From positions 2,111,501 through 2,175,500 of the forward strand of contig JAILWY010000016.1 of assembly GCA_022113835.1 (NCBI GenBank): 64,000 bases of DNA, given 5' to 3'. The translations under genes were made by a program, and so were the position numbers. Below, one piece after another: positions 43,552 to 57,600 of the stretch. Below the pieces are notes generated by a model. The model had not been told where the DNA came from, ran no database searches, and saw only the letters and a list, made by a program, of their open reading frames with translations. The DNA is from Atopsyche davidsoni (taxonomy: Eukaryota; Arthropoda; Insecta; Trichoptera; Hydrobiosidae). Position 1 is the first letter of the stretch. Each line of letters begins with the position of its first letter.

Positions 43552-43866
43552 GTGAGTCCTTTATATTCAAAATACACAAACAAACAAAAAAATACTATTT
43601 TGCAGTAACTTTTGTAATTACTTCTGCCACATACTCGCGTAGCGAACAGATAAACATTTGTTTATTTGATATATTTCTTTTGAATACGAGATAAGATGAT
43701 ATTTGATTTCATTTAAATAATCTACAAAACAGATTGCTCGCGCCATTGTCACGTACATATTATAGCTAATTTAAGTACTTCGACAAAATTGTAAAAAGTA
43801 TATTTTCAAATGTTTTTAACTGGTTAAATAAAATTGTTTTGCGTGATAATTGCAGGCCATGTTAAA

Positions 43867-46800
43867 ATGATTCCGATAAAGGATAACCATGACCTCTCCT
43901 GTTTTCTGGTCACCAAACATTCCTGGAAGGGGAAATACAAGCGGATATTTTCCATTGGATCTTTGGGGATCACGACATATAATCCAGACAGGTTGGAGGT
44001 GACCAACAGATGGTTATACAGTGATATCATTACACTCACATCTTCGGGCAAGCAGAATGCGTCCACCCTGAACGAGTTTTCGCTCATCATGAGGAAGGAC
44101 CGGAAGGTTGACACCATGAAGTTTTCATCAGAACACAAGAACCATATCTTAACCGAGGCATTCAAATACAGGCACATGTTTGCTGAGAAGCCGAAAGATA
44201 CTCATGTAAGATTTTAATTTTTTTCCTTGCTTTGCAGTTTTTATTTGAGTTAGTGCTCTTAGTGAGACAGCATACTTAGCATCAATAATTTGCTGAGGGC
44301 TTTGATTATTGATTCCTCCTCAGTACATTTACAAGTTTAATAAAAACCGAATTTTAGATTGTTCTTAATCATGACATTACCTTTTTTTTTGCAAAACATA
44401 AATAATTATTACACATGATAGAAAATACTGCAACTACAAAAATAGTCAAATAAACATTATTGTTATTATTGAAATCTATTTTTAGATTCTTTGTTTTTCT
44501 CATACGTGGCCTGTTGCCATTTTGAATTTAATATGATCAAATTTCATTGTCAATTATACTATGTTTTTTATAAGACTTATAATAAGTGATACTCTTAACT
44601 CCTTTACATTTGATACAAGTCTATAAAGTTTATTTATCAATTTACCATACGAGGGTAACATATGTGTAGTATGTTTAAATCATAAATGATTTCTATAATG
44701 TGTACTTAATAATTTATTTAATACTATGATTGCAGCGCTACGAAGCCTATAAATATCACTGGAGTGACACACGACTACCAGTCGTGCTTGAAGTAACTCC
44801 ATGCTCTCTGGACCAGTTAGATCCGGTCTCGAATATCCCGCTGGCGTGCTACAGTTACCACGAGATTGAGGGTATAATCGTAGTGCAGGACTATCCCGGA
44901 GGCTTCGTCATCGCATGCGGCGGCTTCAGCAGGCTTCATCTTTTTGCGGCAAACAATCATGTTGAAATTAAAAATAGAATACTCGATGCTGCCTTGAGTA
45001 CTTTGGGGATTGTGATAAAAGTGCTTCCGTCTACTATTACTTTGGAGGACTTTCGAAAGCAACGATTTGGAAAGTACAGGTTAGCTTTACTTTGATTATC
45101 TCCCATAAGAGTTATATGTATATTATTAAAGTAATATAAATTAAATTATGTGGTGCTATATAAATTTTGAAAAGTTTTTATTGTTTGAGTGATGCTTAAC
45201 CTCAAAATGATTTCCCATTAAATGTGCCTGTTTTTTTTTTTTAATTTTTAGTGGTGACATCCATCAGACATCTTTGAGCGAGTTTGTAGTACAGAAAGTG
45301 AACTCCTTGCGTCATATTGATCCTCCCCGGCGGACACTGTGCCTCTCGGAGACCTGTATCCTGGAGAGAGATCCTCAGACGTACTCCGTGTGCTGCCTTC
45401 GACCCCTCGCTGACATTTGGGCCCTCATCAGAGACCCAAACAACCCACAGCTTTTCTTGGTCGAGTATATGAATGGACAAATGCGGTGCTACCTGGCAGC
45501 TGAAAGGTAATCAATGAATTTAAATTTATAAAAATGCGAGTAGACAAGCATTGTTATAAATTCAAACCAAGTTTTAATGACATGCATAAATGTCGTGATT
45601 TAAGTAATCTATTTTATTTTCAGGGATGCGCTCTTAGCAAGTATGCTGGACGGAGTGCGATCATCGGGTAATCGTGATGTCCACGTGAAGATGAGTCCGA
45701 CTCCTAGGGGGAAGCGGTTAGGACCTCTGCATGTTCCTGTTGATGAAGAAACTGAATCCAATAATTTAAGGTACATTTCTCTTTGTGGTAATTAGTTATC
45801 CATAAATTATTTGCTCAATTGTTGGCTAAAGAATTTACTGTTAAATGGTTATCTAATTGATATTCTGGTAAATTGCAATAAACGAGGATATTTGTTGGTT
45901 TTAATTACAATTGATGTTTATTTATTGATTTAATTATGGTGTTGTTTTTTCAGGTTTCTGATTCAAGCTGCGGGAAGCTCCAGGGCTGAGATGATTGATC
46001 GCTTTAACGCAAACATTGCTTACTCGGGCCTCCTGTATTCAGTAAATCAAGACGTAAGTGTAGGAATAAAATTATTGCCTTTGATGATGTCTGTAAACTA
46101 TGATTAAGATATTTTATAATACACGGTAGTATAGTTCACCAATGATTTCTCAAAATTATTTATTACTTCCACGATAAAGGCGAGCGGTTCGCGGCTTATA
46201 TACCGTTGCTCTAATTATTATTTCAGATAATGATGGAATCATGCGAGAAAAACGGTGATTCATCCGAACAGCTGTTGAATATTTCTTATCTTACTTTTAC
46301 TACATTATCGTAATTAATGAAAATCATGTTTTTAATTTTTTATATTTTGTTTATTAAAGCAGCAGAAGCATCTCTTTGCATCAGCCCCTGCTTTTTACCA
46401 CGCGGATGACTTGAGTTAAATTAATATTTTTTTTATTTTGCAGCGGCTATTTTCTGAGAACAAGGAGAAGCTGATAGCCCAAGCATTGCAAAGCCTCGTG
46501 ACGGGAGCAGAAAGCAAGGAGGGAGCATCGACTTCTGCAGAAGAGCTGGAAGCGCAGTTTGCTGCTCTCCGGAGACTCGGTGCCAGTAAAGTCGGATTTG
46601 CTGCTTTCACAACTATGACTGGGTAAATATAACCGTGTATTCACATCAACAAATAACTAGATAGTATTCAGTTGATGATGAGCTGGATCAATTTGATACT
46701 AATTGGCTATTTTATTTTTAGATTCCGTGAAGCCATGGGTTCTAAAGTAGTAGCGGCTTTGAGAAAGGGAGACCCGGGCGTAGCTCACGCGGCCTTGGAT

Positions 46801-49800
46801 GCCCTGTGTGCCTTACTGCATCCTATGCACGCCGATTATGACCTGCGTCAGGAGCAGCTCAACAAATCCAGTTTGCTGTCATCCAAGAACTTCTTGGAAG
46901 GCCTACTGGACATGTGGACAGAGCACGTGGTAAATACTCATAGTCTAGTATCTTGTGTCTCTGATACCAACACTACTTATTGTAAACGCTTGATTATATA
47001 TATGAAATTTATTTTGTTAAATTACCTTTCTTAAAATCAGTATTGTTACAAAATCAGAAGACAATGAATTCACCGTCACCTCTATTTAGTACACTTATAA
47101 AATATATATTTCAGATCTTCAGTTTTGTAGATACTTATTTATTAGTTGATTCGGTTTCTTGGATGTTGTGCTGCTTGAGGTTAATATTCCTCCAATGTTT
47201 TGGTCCCCGTGCTGAGATTTTTAGGGATTAGTGAAATCTCTAATGATGGTCCTAGCAAGGGGAGATATAATAATTATGTAGAAGTAATTAAATGCATTTT
47301 ATTTTTATTCCAGACCCATGGAAGTGGCGCGCTGGTGGTAGCTGCTATGCTGGATTTTCTAACGTTCTCCTTGTGCGTCCCCTACAGCGAAACTACCGAC
47401 AGCAAACACTTTGATCAGCTATTGGAGTTAGTTGCCACGAGGGGGAGATCTGTCTTTAGATTATTTGAGGTAAATGAAACTCTTTTCTTCTCTAGAAAGA
47501 TAAAAAACTGTTGAATTATAATTGAATATAAAACATCCCCTGCCAGGTCAGGCCGTCTAAAAGTTAAACATGATTAATTCTATCTTCGCTTGATTAACTA
47601 TGTCGAGGGATGTAAAACCGAATTCAACTGGAGAAAAGGATGGGTTGTTAATTACTTAAAATATTTATTTTAACTGTTCTAATGAATTAAAATGAGTAAT
47701 TATTAAATGATTCCAGCACCAGTCAATGGCCATAGTAAAGGGCGGTGGGTTGGTGATGCGCGCACTGGTGGAGGAGGGTAGTGGAGAGCTGGGCGCGCGC
47801 ATGCAGGCGCTGGCCCTGGCGGAGGCGGCCCTCCCTCGTCACCTGCTGGCCGCCCTGTACGGCTCCTCTCGCCCGCAGCACCGCCAGCTGTCTCGCCACC
47901 TCGTAGGCCTGTGGGCCACTGGCCATCCTCCTGCCATGGGACTACTCAGGAGAATCTTGGTAACTACCTATCAAGCAAATATAGTATTTGCACCAGAATG
48001 AATATTGGGATTGAACTGTAGATTGTTTCACTTCACAAATTGTTTTTATCTTTCATGATTTTTATAAAATGTAGCATTGAATATTTACAGTATTCTGAAC
48101 TTATTTGTAAATTTAATTGTTACAGCCTTCAGGACTTCTAAGCTTTTTGGATTCCACTGAGAAGGTACCTCAGTCGGCGTTGGACGAGGACAGCCTGAAT
48201 GATAGGGACAACTTGAAGTTAGCGCAGGATGCCAGCAAGAACAAGAAGGGGGCGCAGTGGCAGGCGATAGAAAGGCAGATGAAAGTTGTCGAAAAACACT
48301 TAGAGGTCAGTAATTCCAATATATATATATAAAATTATTTTTTTATATTGTTATTATTGATTTCCTGTAATACTCACAGGAAATCAAAGATCAAGCCAAT
48401 AATGCATCATCTAATAGCAACAATCAAAGTGTTATTCTTATGGTAATTATTTTTTGCTTCATTCAGCATTACACGCAGATAGCGCTTCAGCACTGGAGCA
48501 CTCACACGGGCATCATTATTGAGCGCAAAGAGAAGCAGCGCGAGCGACCCATCGTTCTCAGGAAAAGGAGAGAAAAGATCAAGGCCGATGCCAACTGGGC
48601 CATGTTTTTCTACCAGTTTAAAAAAGACCATGCGTTACCGAATCTCATATGGAATCATAAAGTAAGTATAGTGCATAATATTTTTTACGAGTCTTAGTAT
48701 TATATTGTTTATTTAAGTTTGAAGACCAATTTCAGTGCACGGTTTTAAGGTTGCTAAAAATATTTAAAAATAACAAAGCAATGTATTTTCAACTCGAATT
48801 ATGCATGCGCCAGATTATTTTTTAAAATTATAAACGATGTAAAAGCAGGGTACTGTAAAACATATGTTTGTTTTCAGACACGCGAAGAGTTGAGAGCAGC
48901 GCTGGAGAATGAGTTGAGAGCATTCAACAGCGACAGAGAACTCGGAGGGGCTTCTCTTGTCGCTTGGAACCACACCGAGTTGGAGTTGCACTACAGATGC
49001 TTGCAAGATGAAGTCAGGATAGGAGACTACTATCTGCGTCTACTTCTGGAAACTGAAGATTCCCCCGATTCGCTCATCAGAAAATCGTAAGACATTTTTA
49101 AAAACAAAAAATACAAGAACTGATTTTACTTTCTCGCATCATTCATTCACTGTCGGTATAATTATTTATATTCTTATACACTGCGTCTGAATTAAATACT
49201 AATTATTGATTGTTTTATTTCAGATATGAATTCTTTAATGACTTGTACCACAGATTTTTGCTAACGCCGAAGATAGAAATGAAGTGCATGTGCCTCCAGG
49301 CTATGTCTATTGTATATGGAAGATATTACGAAGACATCGGCCCGTTTAGTGACACTAGATATATTGTGCAAATGCTGGAAAGAGTAAGTAGTAGGAATGA
49401 TAAACCATTCTCGTTATTTCCTACTACTTACTAAATATTACTTAAACCAAATTGAAACAATATCTTTTAAACTAAATTTTAATAATGAAAATGGCATGCA
49501 ATATAATTTTGTAATTCTATTTTCAGTCTGTCGACAAAATGGAAAGAGATCGTCTTGTAATATTCTTACACAAATTGATCCAGCATCGAAGGAACGTTCG
49601 TGACCTGCTCGAATGGAACGGTGTCCGGATCCTCGTAGATCTGATGACTCTCGCTCATCTCCACACCTCCAGGGCGACTGTGCCGGCCCAGAGCAACGTC
49701 ATAGAGGCTGCACCCAACTCGGGGCAGTCGTCTGCCGAGAAGGAATGGTATTATAATGTGGAAAAAACACAGGGCCAAGTAGAGAGGGTTGGACCGGTTA

Positions 49801-52800
49801 CATTTCAAGATGTGAGTAATATTTATATTATGTTTAATTAACGCATCTTTTTTAATTTTTGGAAACATCATCAAATGCCTAATAGAATATTTCGGTGTAA
49901 TTAAGTCTTCTCTAGAATTTATACAGTATGATTTTTTCTTGTTTCTTATAGATCAAGGACTTATTTAAAGCCCAGACGATAAACGTGCGTACTAAGTGCT
50001 GGGCGAGCGGCATGGACGGGTGGAGAATGCTTCAGACTATTCCGCAGCTAAAGTGGACTATTCTAGCAAGAGGAACTCCGGTGTATAACGAGTCAGAGCT
50101 GGCTACTATCATACTCAATATCCTCATACAATGCTGCGAATACTTTCCAAGCAGGTTTGTAAGATTTTAACTGAGAACGGGAATTCTATCTTGAAGTTGA
50201 AACGGGGTAGACTTTTGTTTATAATATAAAATTAAAATGCAATGTATTGAATAGATTTGGACAAAACTCAAGATCATTTCACTTCTCTCCTTTCAGAGAT
50301 GAAGACAATGCTATAGTGCGACCACTGCCGAAAATAAAAAAAATGCTGTCCGATTCCTACTGCCTTGCCCACGTGGTGCAAGTGCTGTTGACTTTCGATC
50401 CGATCCTTGTGGAGAAGGTGGCCACTCTGCTGTGCGAGGTCATGCAGGACAACCCGGAGATATCCAAGATGTACCAGACGGGAATCTTCTACTTCATTCT
50501 GATGTACACCGGGAGCAACGTGCTGCCCGTCGCGAGGTTCTTGCAGCTGACCCACATGAAGCAGGCCTTTAGAGCTGAGGATGTGTGTAACTTCTTATTT
50601 ATTATTTTATACAATGTTTTAAAACTCGCCATATAATCCTACAAAGAAGACTGGAAACTTTGGAGGTGAAATGAAATTTTTTTTTTTTTCAGACTGCGAT
50701 TTCAGACATCATGCAGCGATCGGTGCTGGGACAGCTACTCCCCGAAGCGATGGTTTGCTATCTCCACAATCATGGAGCTGAGAAGTTTGCGCAGATATTC
50801 CTTGGGGAATTCGATACTCCTGAAGCTATTTGGAATGCAGAAATGAGGTTAGGAATTATTATTTCTAATCTTCCTAAAACATTTATGAAAGTAATTTTAA
50901 CTGACGCGTGCTATGTTGATACAAATTATTGTACCCAAACTAAACAAGTGTTCCATTGGTTTGAGATTTACCTATCATAGCAAGAATCAAGCTGCTGAAT
51001 TCTCTATTTAGAGTCTCTCCACCGAGCTAATAAGCTAATGTTGTAATATTCTAGACGGATGCTGATAGTGAAGGTGTCGGCCCACATTGGAGATTTCACA
51101 CCGAGGCTGCGAGTGCACACAGGGGCTCGTTACCCGTACCTTGCCATCCCCGCTGTTCGCTATCCGCAGCTGGATGCCGAGCTCTTCTGCAACGTGTTTT
51201 ACCTCCGCCATTTGTGTGACACTCAACGGTTCCCCGACTGGCCCATTCCTGATCCTGTGAGTACTTGTAACAAATGTAATAATCAAGAAGCTATTATCAA
51301 CATCATGCGAGTTTCACAAAATGAAAATATACTTTGTTGTATCATTTACTTCCATCAATTGAAATTACTATATATTTGGTATTTAGGTAAAGTTGCTGAA
51401 AGACGTCCTTGAAGCCTGGAAGAAGGAGGTGGAGAAGAAGCCCCCCATTATGACCGTGGAGGAGGCCTTCAAGGCACTCGGTCTGCCCCCTGGGAAACAT
51501 CATGACGAGGCCGTGGTCCGAAAGGCTTACTACAAACTTGCACAGCAATTCCACCCTGACAAGAATCCTGAGGGCAGAGTAAGTACCTAGCATCGAGAAC
51601 GATTCTTCGGTATCGTGCTGCCTGACATTTAAACGAATGGCAGAAGCACACGCAACGGATCAAGTAGTTTTAAATTTTTTTTTACGTTTATTTGTTTACG
51701 TATTGTTTAGAATCTTTTCAATGGTCACCAGGAATTTTTAATTAAAATAAACTAATTAATAAAAATTTCAATTTCAGGATCGTTTTGAAGCCGTCAGCCA
51801 AGCTTACGAGTTCTTATGCAGCAGAAGTGTATGGACGGGAGACGGTCCTAACCCGAACAACATCGTTCTTGTCCTGAGAGCCCAGAGCATTCTGTTTAGC
51901 AGATATTCGGAAGGTAACAACTCCTTGTTCACTTCTTAGATAGGGTACAATAACAGGAGGATGTGCATAAAAACGGTGCATCATTTTTGATCAAGTTTGC
52001 TCAAGCACTTGATGATGTCACCCAATGTCTCAGAATAATTCACAAATGATTTTTTTTACTGCACAATATTTTAATTGAAGTCATTCCTAATGATTTATTT
52101 ATTTTTTTCATTTATAGAATTGGAACCATACAAATATGCTGGATACCCTCAATTAATTAAGACGATAAGAATGGAAACTTCTGATGATGCGCTGTTCAGT
52201 AAGTCTGCTCCTCTGTTGGCGGCGGGCTGTGAGCTGGCACACCACACTGTGAGGTGCTCTGCTCTCAATGCTGAAGAACTGAGACGAGAAGGAGGTCTTC
52301 AGGTATAGAACAAACGTAGAATTAGTGCCATATTTTATTGAAGAAAAACCAAAATTATTTATTATTAATTTCATTAAATGTAAAATAAATCTGTAATGCT
52401 GTTATTGATTATGGTTTGTTTGTTTCCAGGTTCTCTTGGAGGCGTATTCGCGATGTGTCTCGGTCCTCAGTCTGTCATCGAAAGCCACGGACGTCGCCGT
52501 GCAGGTTTGCGATCACATCAGCCAGTGCTATTCCGTGGCTGCCAACTTTGTTCACTGCTTGGAGGTCATCGGAGAGATGCCGAGTCTCATTGTCGATCTG
52601 TGCAGAATACTACAGTTCAAGGTGAGAAACAATTTAACCACTTTAATGACTAATCTTAATTCCTGACTGTCTCTGAAAACAATAGGTGTTTTATATTATA
52701 AACTTGAAGATGAATTTATTTTTTAAAGTTGGTAAGTTATTAATTCAAATGAACTGTCACAAATTTAAATCTCTGATCAAGGTTTAAAAATAATGTTGCA

Positions 52801-55800
52801 TTGTGTCTCCAGCACCTTGGAGCTCTCTGCTGCAGTGCCGTTCGCTGTGCGGGCGCTCTGTGTGTGGACAGTGCCTTGCAAACGCGCCTCATCCGATGCG
52901 GTGCACTATGGCCGTTACTCCGCGCCGCACTGCACTATGATTACACCCTAGACGAGGGGGGCGTAGAGCGCACAAAGGATTCGAATCAACAGGTAAATAA
53001 TCCATATCATTAATTCTTTCAGTGCTTGTGTGAAACTTTCAAGCATCGCTTTTTTTCCTTTTCAAATGTATTGATAAAAAATAATAATTTTAGGAGGTGG
53101 CAAATGAACTTGCTAAGCTGTCCATATTGGCCTGCGCCAGATTAGGTGGCTATGTTGGTGCTGACGCAGAGATTCCACAAAATCAGCTCGCACGAAACGC
53201 ACTCCAAGCGCTTCTTACGTCACACCTCGCCAATAAACTCAAGAACGATAAACCCGAAGATGTGAGTGAAAATATTCTAATTTGAAATCCGTGTCTTTCG
53301 TGTTTCTATGTTATTTCAAGATTAGTCACAATAGATACAACATTGACTGTCAATTAATCTTTGTGCCTTCCAGTTGCTGAAGATAATGAACTCCAACTGG
53401 CGCAACCCGTACCTCGTGTGGGATAACAGCACCCGAGGGGAGTTGTCAGAGTTCTTGCAGGACAAGAAGCAGCACGCAGCTACCGGAGATGACGATGAGG
53501 ACATAATCCTCTGCACTGACTTCAAATACTCTGCGCACGAGGGACAGCTTGTCATCGGAGACATATTTGTGCTTATCTATAACGAGCAACCCACATTCCC
53601 AATTGAGGTAATTCTTAAAATATAATTGTATCAACTGAGTTATTACGCAGCATTTACACTCATATGTGCACATATACTTAATTTTATTATTTATCATAAT
53701 GTTTTTTTTTATATTTCAGAATCCCAAAGGCTTTACACTTGATCTCTTAGAATATTTAGGCCAGCAAGCAAAAGGAGCCATGAGTGACGAGAAAATAATA
53801 AACATTGTCATGGCGTTGGAAGCGTTATCGAATGTCATTAAAACTAATGCTGGTAAGTAGTTTGATCATTTATTTGTTTCTCAAAATTTTCTTCACACGG
53901 CTGATTGTATTTATTTATTCAACAGGAGTGGAAATACAATGTATAGGACATTTTGGATTAATATTTGGATTGCTCAGCGCACGGGGGTATCCAAATGTTC
54001 AGAAAGGAGCACTACAAGTAAGTTTATGCAATATTTAAATAAAATATATATTATGTATACGTTCACTGCGCTCATCTTTAACGCAACAACTAAATTTGAT
54101 TTGATAAGAATTAACAGTTTTTTTTATCTAAAAGAATACAAGCTATTTTCTTCTTTTTGAAAAAATTGAACAAAAAGTTAAAATTATCATAAATATAAGT
54201 GGTATTTTTTGTTTAAAGGTTGTCGTATCGAGTGCTGGATGTGCAGAGTGCGTGGAGGACATAGCAGCCGGCCGACTTTTGGGTCATTTATTGCCCTTGG
54301 CAGCTGCGGGAGCTTTGCAGTCCTTGGCATTAGATGCTCTCTCTGCTCTCCTCACCAATACCAGCATTGTCAGTGAAGCTCTCAACAAAGGTAATAAAAT
54401 ACTCGACCCATTTAAATTAATATTAAATTGTTAAATGACACCGAGTGGATGAAGAGAAAATGTCAATTTGCTTTTATCTCACAAACCAGTATTTGATTAT
54501 CGATAAACATTTTTGTTTTTTTGTTTTTAGGTGCTGTGATATATTTATTAGACTTATTCTGTAACTCAAACAATGAACAATTGATAGAGGCTTCGGCTGA
54601 TCTTCTTGCCAAGATGATGGCAGATAAACTGCATGGACCCAAGGTAAGCATAACAATAAATAAAAGTTTTAATTTAATAATATTTTTTCAATAAATTCAT
54701 GCATATATTTTAGAGAGTTGATCTTCTTACTTGTGTTTTTTTTTTTTTAATTTTTTAACATTACACATTTACCTAAAAAATGCTAAACTTCTTCCACTAG
54801 CTGCAAAAATCTTTTCTTATCCTGTTCTTATATTAAGCTTAATTTTGTAGGTTAATCTCTCCCTGTGCCGATACTTGCCGGCGATCTTTGCTGACGCCAT
54901 GCGCTCTGGCGGAGCAGCAGCCGCAGCTCGGATGCTCAACACTACTCAGCAACACCCGGAGCTGGTGTGGGATGTTGAAGCCAAGGAACGCGTCTCCGTA
55001 GTAGTGGCGCGGCACAAAGATGAGTGAGTGATCTAAATTCTCTAGTCCATACCAATATTATCTTCAGCATGTATCAAATATAATCGGCAATCTCTTTTCA
55101 CTTTAATAAATATTCTATTTACTAATGTGTGAATTGTTTCACAGGCACTACTTGGCTCAGATGCGAGATCCGTCAACTGTGTGGAGTTCAGGGTCGGAGG
55201 GGCCCAACTCCATAGCCTGGGCGCCCCCAGGGGAGGTGGTAGTGGGAGGCGTGTACCTGCGCCTGCTAGTTGCTAACCCGCAGTGGACGCTCCGCAGTCC
55301 CCGTGTTTTCCTTGCTGATCTTTTGGACACCACTATGACCGGCTTGCAGAAAGGGGGACAGGTAATGTCCAGGAGAAAAAATCGAATTTTGCAATGCTGA
55401 AATTATCACAAATTGATTTAAACGGCCCAATTGTTTTTATACAACAATAATCATTACAGACCATATCTTAGAAAGTAATATTTTAAAATTCTAGAATGAT
55501 TTCTTGGAGCTGTGCACGCGGGCCCTCTGCGGCCTGCTGGGGGCTCAACCCTCGCTCGCAGACTTAGTAGCCGGGCGAGGCCACCTTCCTAGACTTTGCC
55601 GGCATCTTGCAGGAAGTCCACAGCATGCCTTACCTATTTTACATACTGTTTCCAACAATCAGGTGAGATATTGCTTCATGACCAAGTGTCTTTGTTACAC
55701 AATTATTAAGCGTTCTGTTAGAATTTTGATCTTCACATGCATTGTTGATTAACATTCTTGCGTGTATTTTTCAGATCTGCGTCAGTGCTTTGGCTCAAAC

Positions 55801-56760
55801 TGAGTGCATCTCAGGTATGAAGCAAGCCATGAAGAGTCGCCGCGACCTTGTGGGGCTGGCCTGCGAGGCGCTGTCGAGGATTTTCAGCAGCCCAGCCAAC
55901 ACAGACGAACTTGTTCACCAGGTGACATATTTTTCATTATATTGAAAAATATTTTCATGAAACTTACATTTATTATTATTGTCGCTTGAAATGTTTATTG
56001 CCAATAATTAATAGAAATTAAAATACGCAGCATATTATGCATAAAGATAAACAATTTGCAGTACAAACTTATAAAAAAAATTTGTAGTTTTCAGTTATAA
56101 TGTTCATTTGAAAGTAATTGACGAGTTCAAAACATTTTAAATTTATTTATGGCTAATTAAAACACAGGCTCTTGAGACGGAGTTAGTCGGCCAGCTCTTG
56201 TCGCTGCTGGAAGGCCGGTTGGAGGGAGTGACGTCGTCAGGGCAGGCCACGGCGCAGGCGGTGTCAGCCCTGAAGGCCATGGCGCGCTCGGTGCCGCACG
56301 GGGAGCGTGTGCGCATGGCCCTGGCAGCGTGTCCTGCTTGGCAGCAGTACGCCACGCAGCGACATGATCTTTTTATCGCCGACGTGCCTGTTGCTGGCTA
56401 TCTCACTGGTAAAAACAATATAAATTAAATTATTTTTATTTGAAGATTTGTCTCTTTAGTCTAATTAGAATTTGTAATGATAAAAAGTAACTTTGTATTT
56501 TTGTCTTCACTTTGAGTTTATTAGAATTATTCGCATAACTAGTTTCGACCCTATACACCGAGTCATCATCAGATGCATGACTTAACTGAGTTTAGTCATG
56601 AGATTACACAATACACAAGAGGGGTTTCTACCGTCCATCACTTATCTTTATAAAGTATTGATGATTTTATTATTTTGTAGGTGGGATACCCCAGACCGCT
56701 GGCTACCTGACGCAGGGTCCCACATCGAATATCACCTTACAGCCGCCCCCTGTGGACTGA
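43867..56760 (+). CDS. Rme-8: Rme-8 / DNAJC13, endosomal J-domain protein, complete
   Basis: This Hsc70 co-chaperone on early endosomes works with the WASH-retromer recycling machinery. The 35 coding exons: 43867-44205, 44736-45079, 45252-45506, 45624-45770, 45954-46053, 46444-46622, 46722-46929, 47314-47469, 47717-47959, 48126-48305, 48467-48661, 48878-49086, 49224-49383, 49527-49811, 49952-50154, 50297-50582, 50693-50847, 51055-51256, 51387-51578, 51778-51913, 52118-52302, 52430-52621, 52813-52992, 53094-53261, 53374-53607, 53720-53852, 53926-54017, 54219-54390, 54531-54643, 54851-55023, 55145-55361, 55495-55662, 55775-55921, 56168-56408 and 56681-56760. All phases agree, giving 2222 aa (human about 2240). 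The N-terminus ([15 protein letters not shown]) is the PH-like lipid-binding region. Four IWN-type repeats are expected in the family; NLIWNHK is one. The J domain lies near residues 1303-1350, with an intact HPD at about 1338-1340 ([12 protein letters not shown]). The C-terminus has [10 protein letters not shown] and ends PPPVD. Confidence 0.97.
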
Positions 56761-57600
56761 TCAGCCGTCATCAGAACTCATCGCATTCTTATATTAATCA
56801 AGAAAGGTCCAAGTTTGTAGTCGTCTTGACACGTTGACATTATTAAACGCAATAATTAAGTACATTTGTCAATCAGCCGTTGAAATGCATATTTTTAACC
56901 AGATGTATCCGAATAACTTTAAACATTATAATATGATTTCTACGTGCATCGTCGGTAGAGATTGGATTTTTTACGCAACTTTTGTTTCACAGGAGCCTTA
57001 TAATATGAAATTACGGAAAACGGTCTGTAAAACAAATCATTTTTCTTATAGTTATCGCTTGATATGTTTATGTAGCTGGTGAAATTATTTTTATACATTA
57101 TTGTGTGAGCCCAAGTTGTTTGGGTCGATGCAAAGCTCTTCATTATTTTGCATTTTTGATATACATAGATTTTCTATACAATACTGATTAATATATTGTG
57201 ATTTAGTTTTTTTACAGTAAGTTAAACGTGAATTAAGTTTTACATGTACGATAGTCGGTAAACTGATTGTAAATTTTGAAATAGATATTTTTACTTCACA
57301 CTGTGACCTAGTTAATACGTAACATCCTCAAGAGCAATCGCCTGCTTCTTAGGTTTTATTTCAATGAAAAACGCTTTGAAAAGACAGATATTTTAAATGA
57401 GAGCTTCATTTCACCGCTCGTTTCTAGTGAAAATAGAATGTATAGTTTTGTACTCATTTTAGATAAAAACAGTTAATGTTTGGATGTGAATGAAACGCGT
57501 GCCTTTGTCACCATGAGTGGGAATTAATTAAAATAATATTATGTGAAAATGCATATTTTTCTCTTGGACGGCTTTCAATAAACATTTTGTAATTTGCGGT
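56761..57600 (+). other. Rme-8 3' UTR (inferred)
   Basis: After the Rme-8 stop, the first strong polyadenylation signal is AATAAA at 57577-57582, followed by a TTTTGT stretch. An ATTAAA near 56842 could give a shorter form. The sequence is AT-rich without ORFs of interest. Confidence 0.4.

Noticed and set aside
47723..47926. Minus-strand ORF over GC-rich Rme-8 exon 9
   Set aside because: It is a shadow of the conserved + strand exon; GC-rich exons give long antisense frames.
48380..48442. Separate 21-codon cassette exon in Rme-8
   Set aside because: The following intron would be only 24 nt, too short to splice. Only the alternative-acceptor reading (extension through 48466) is possible.
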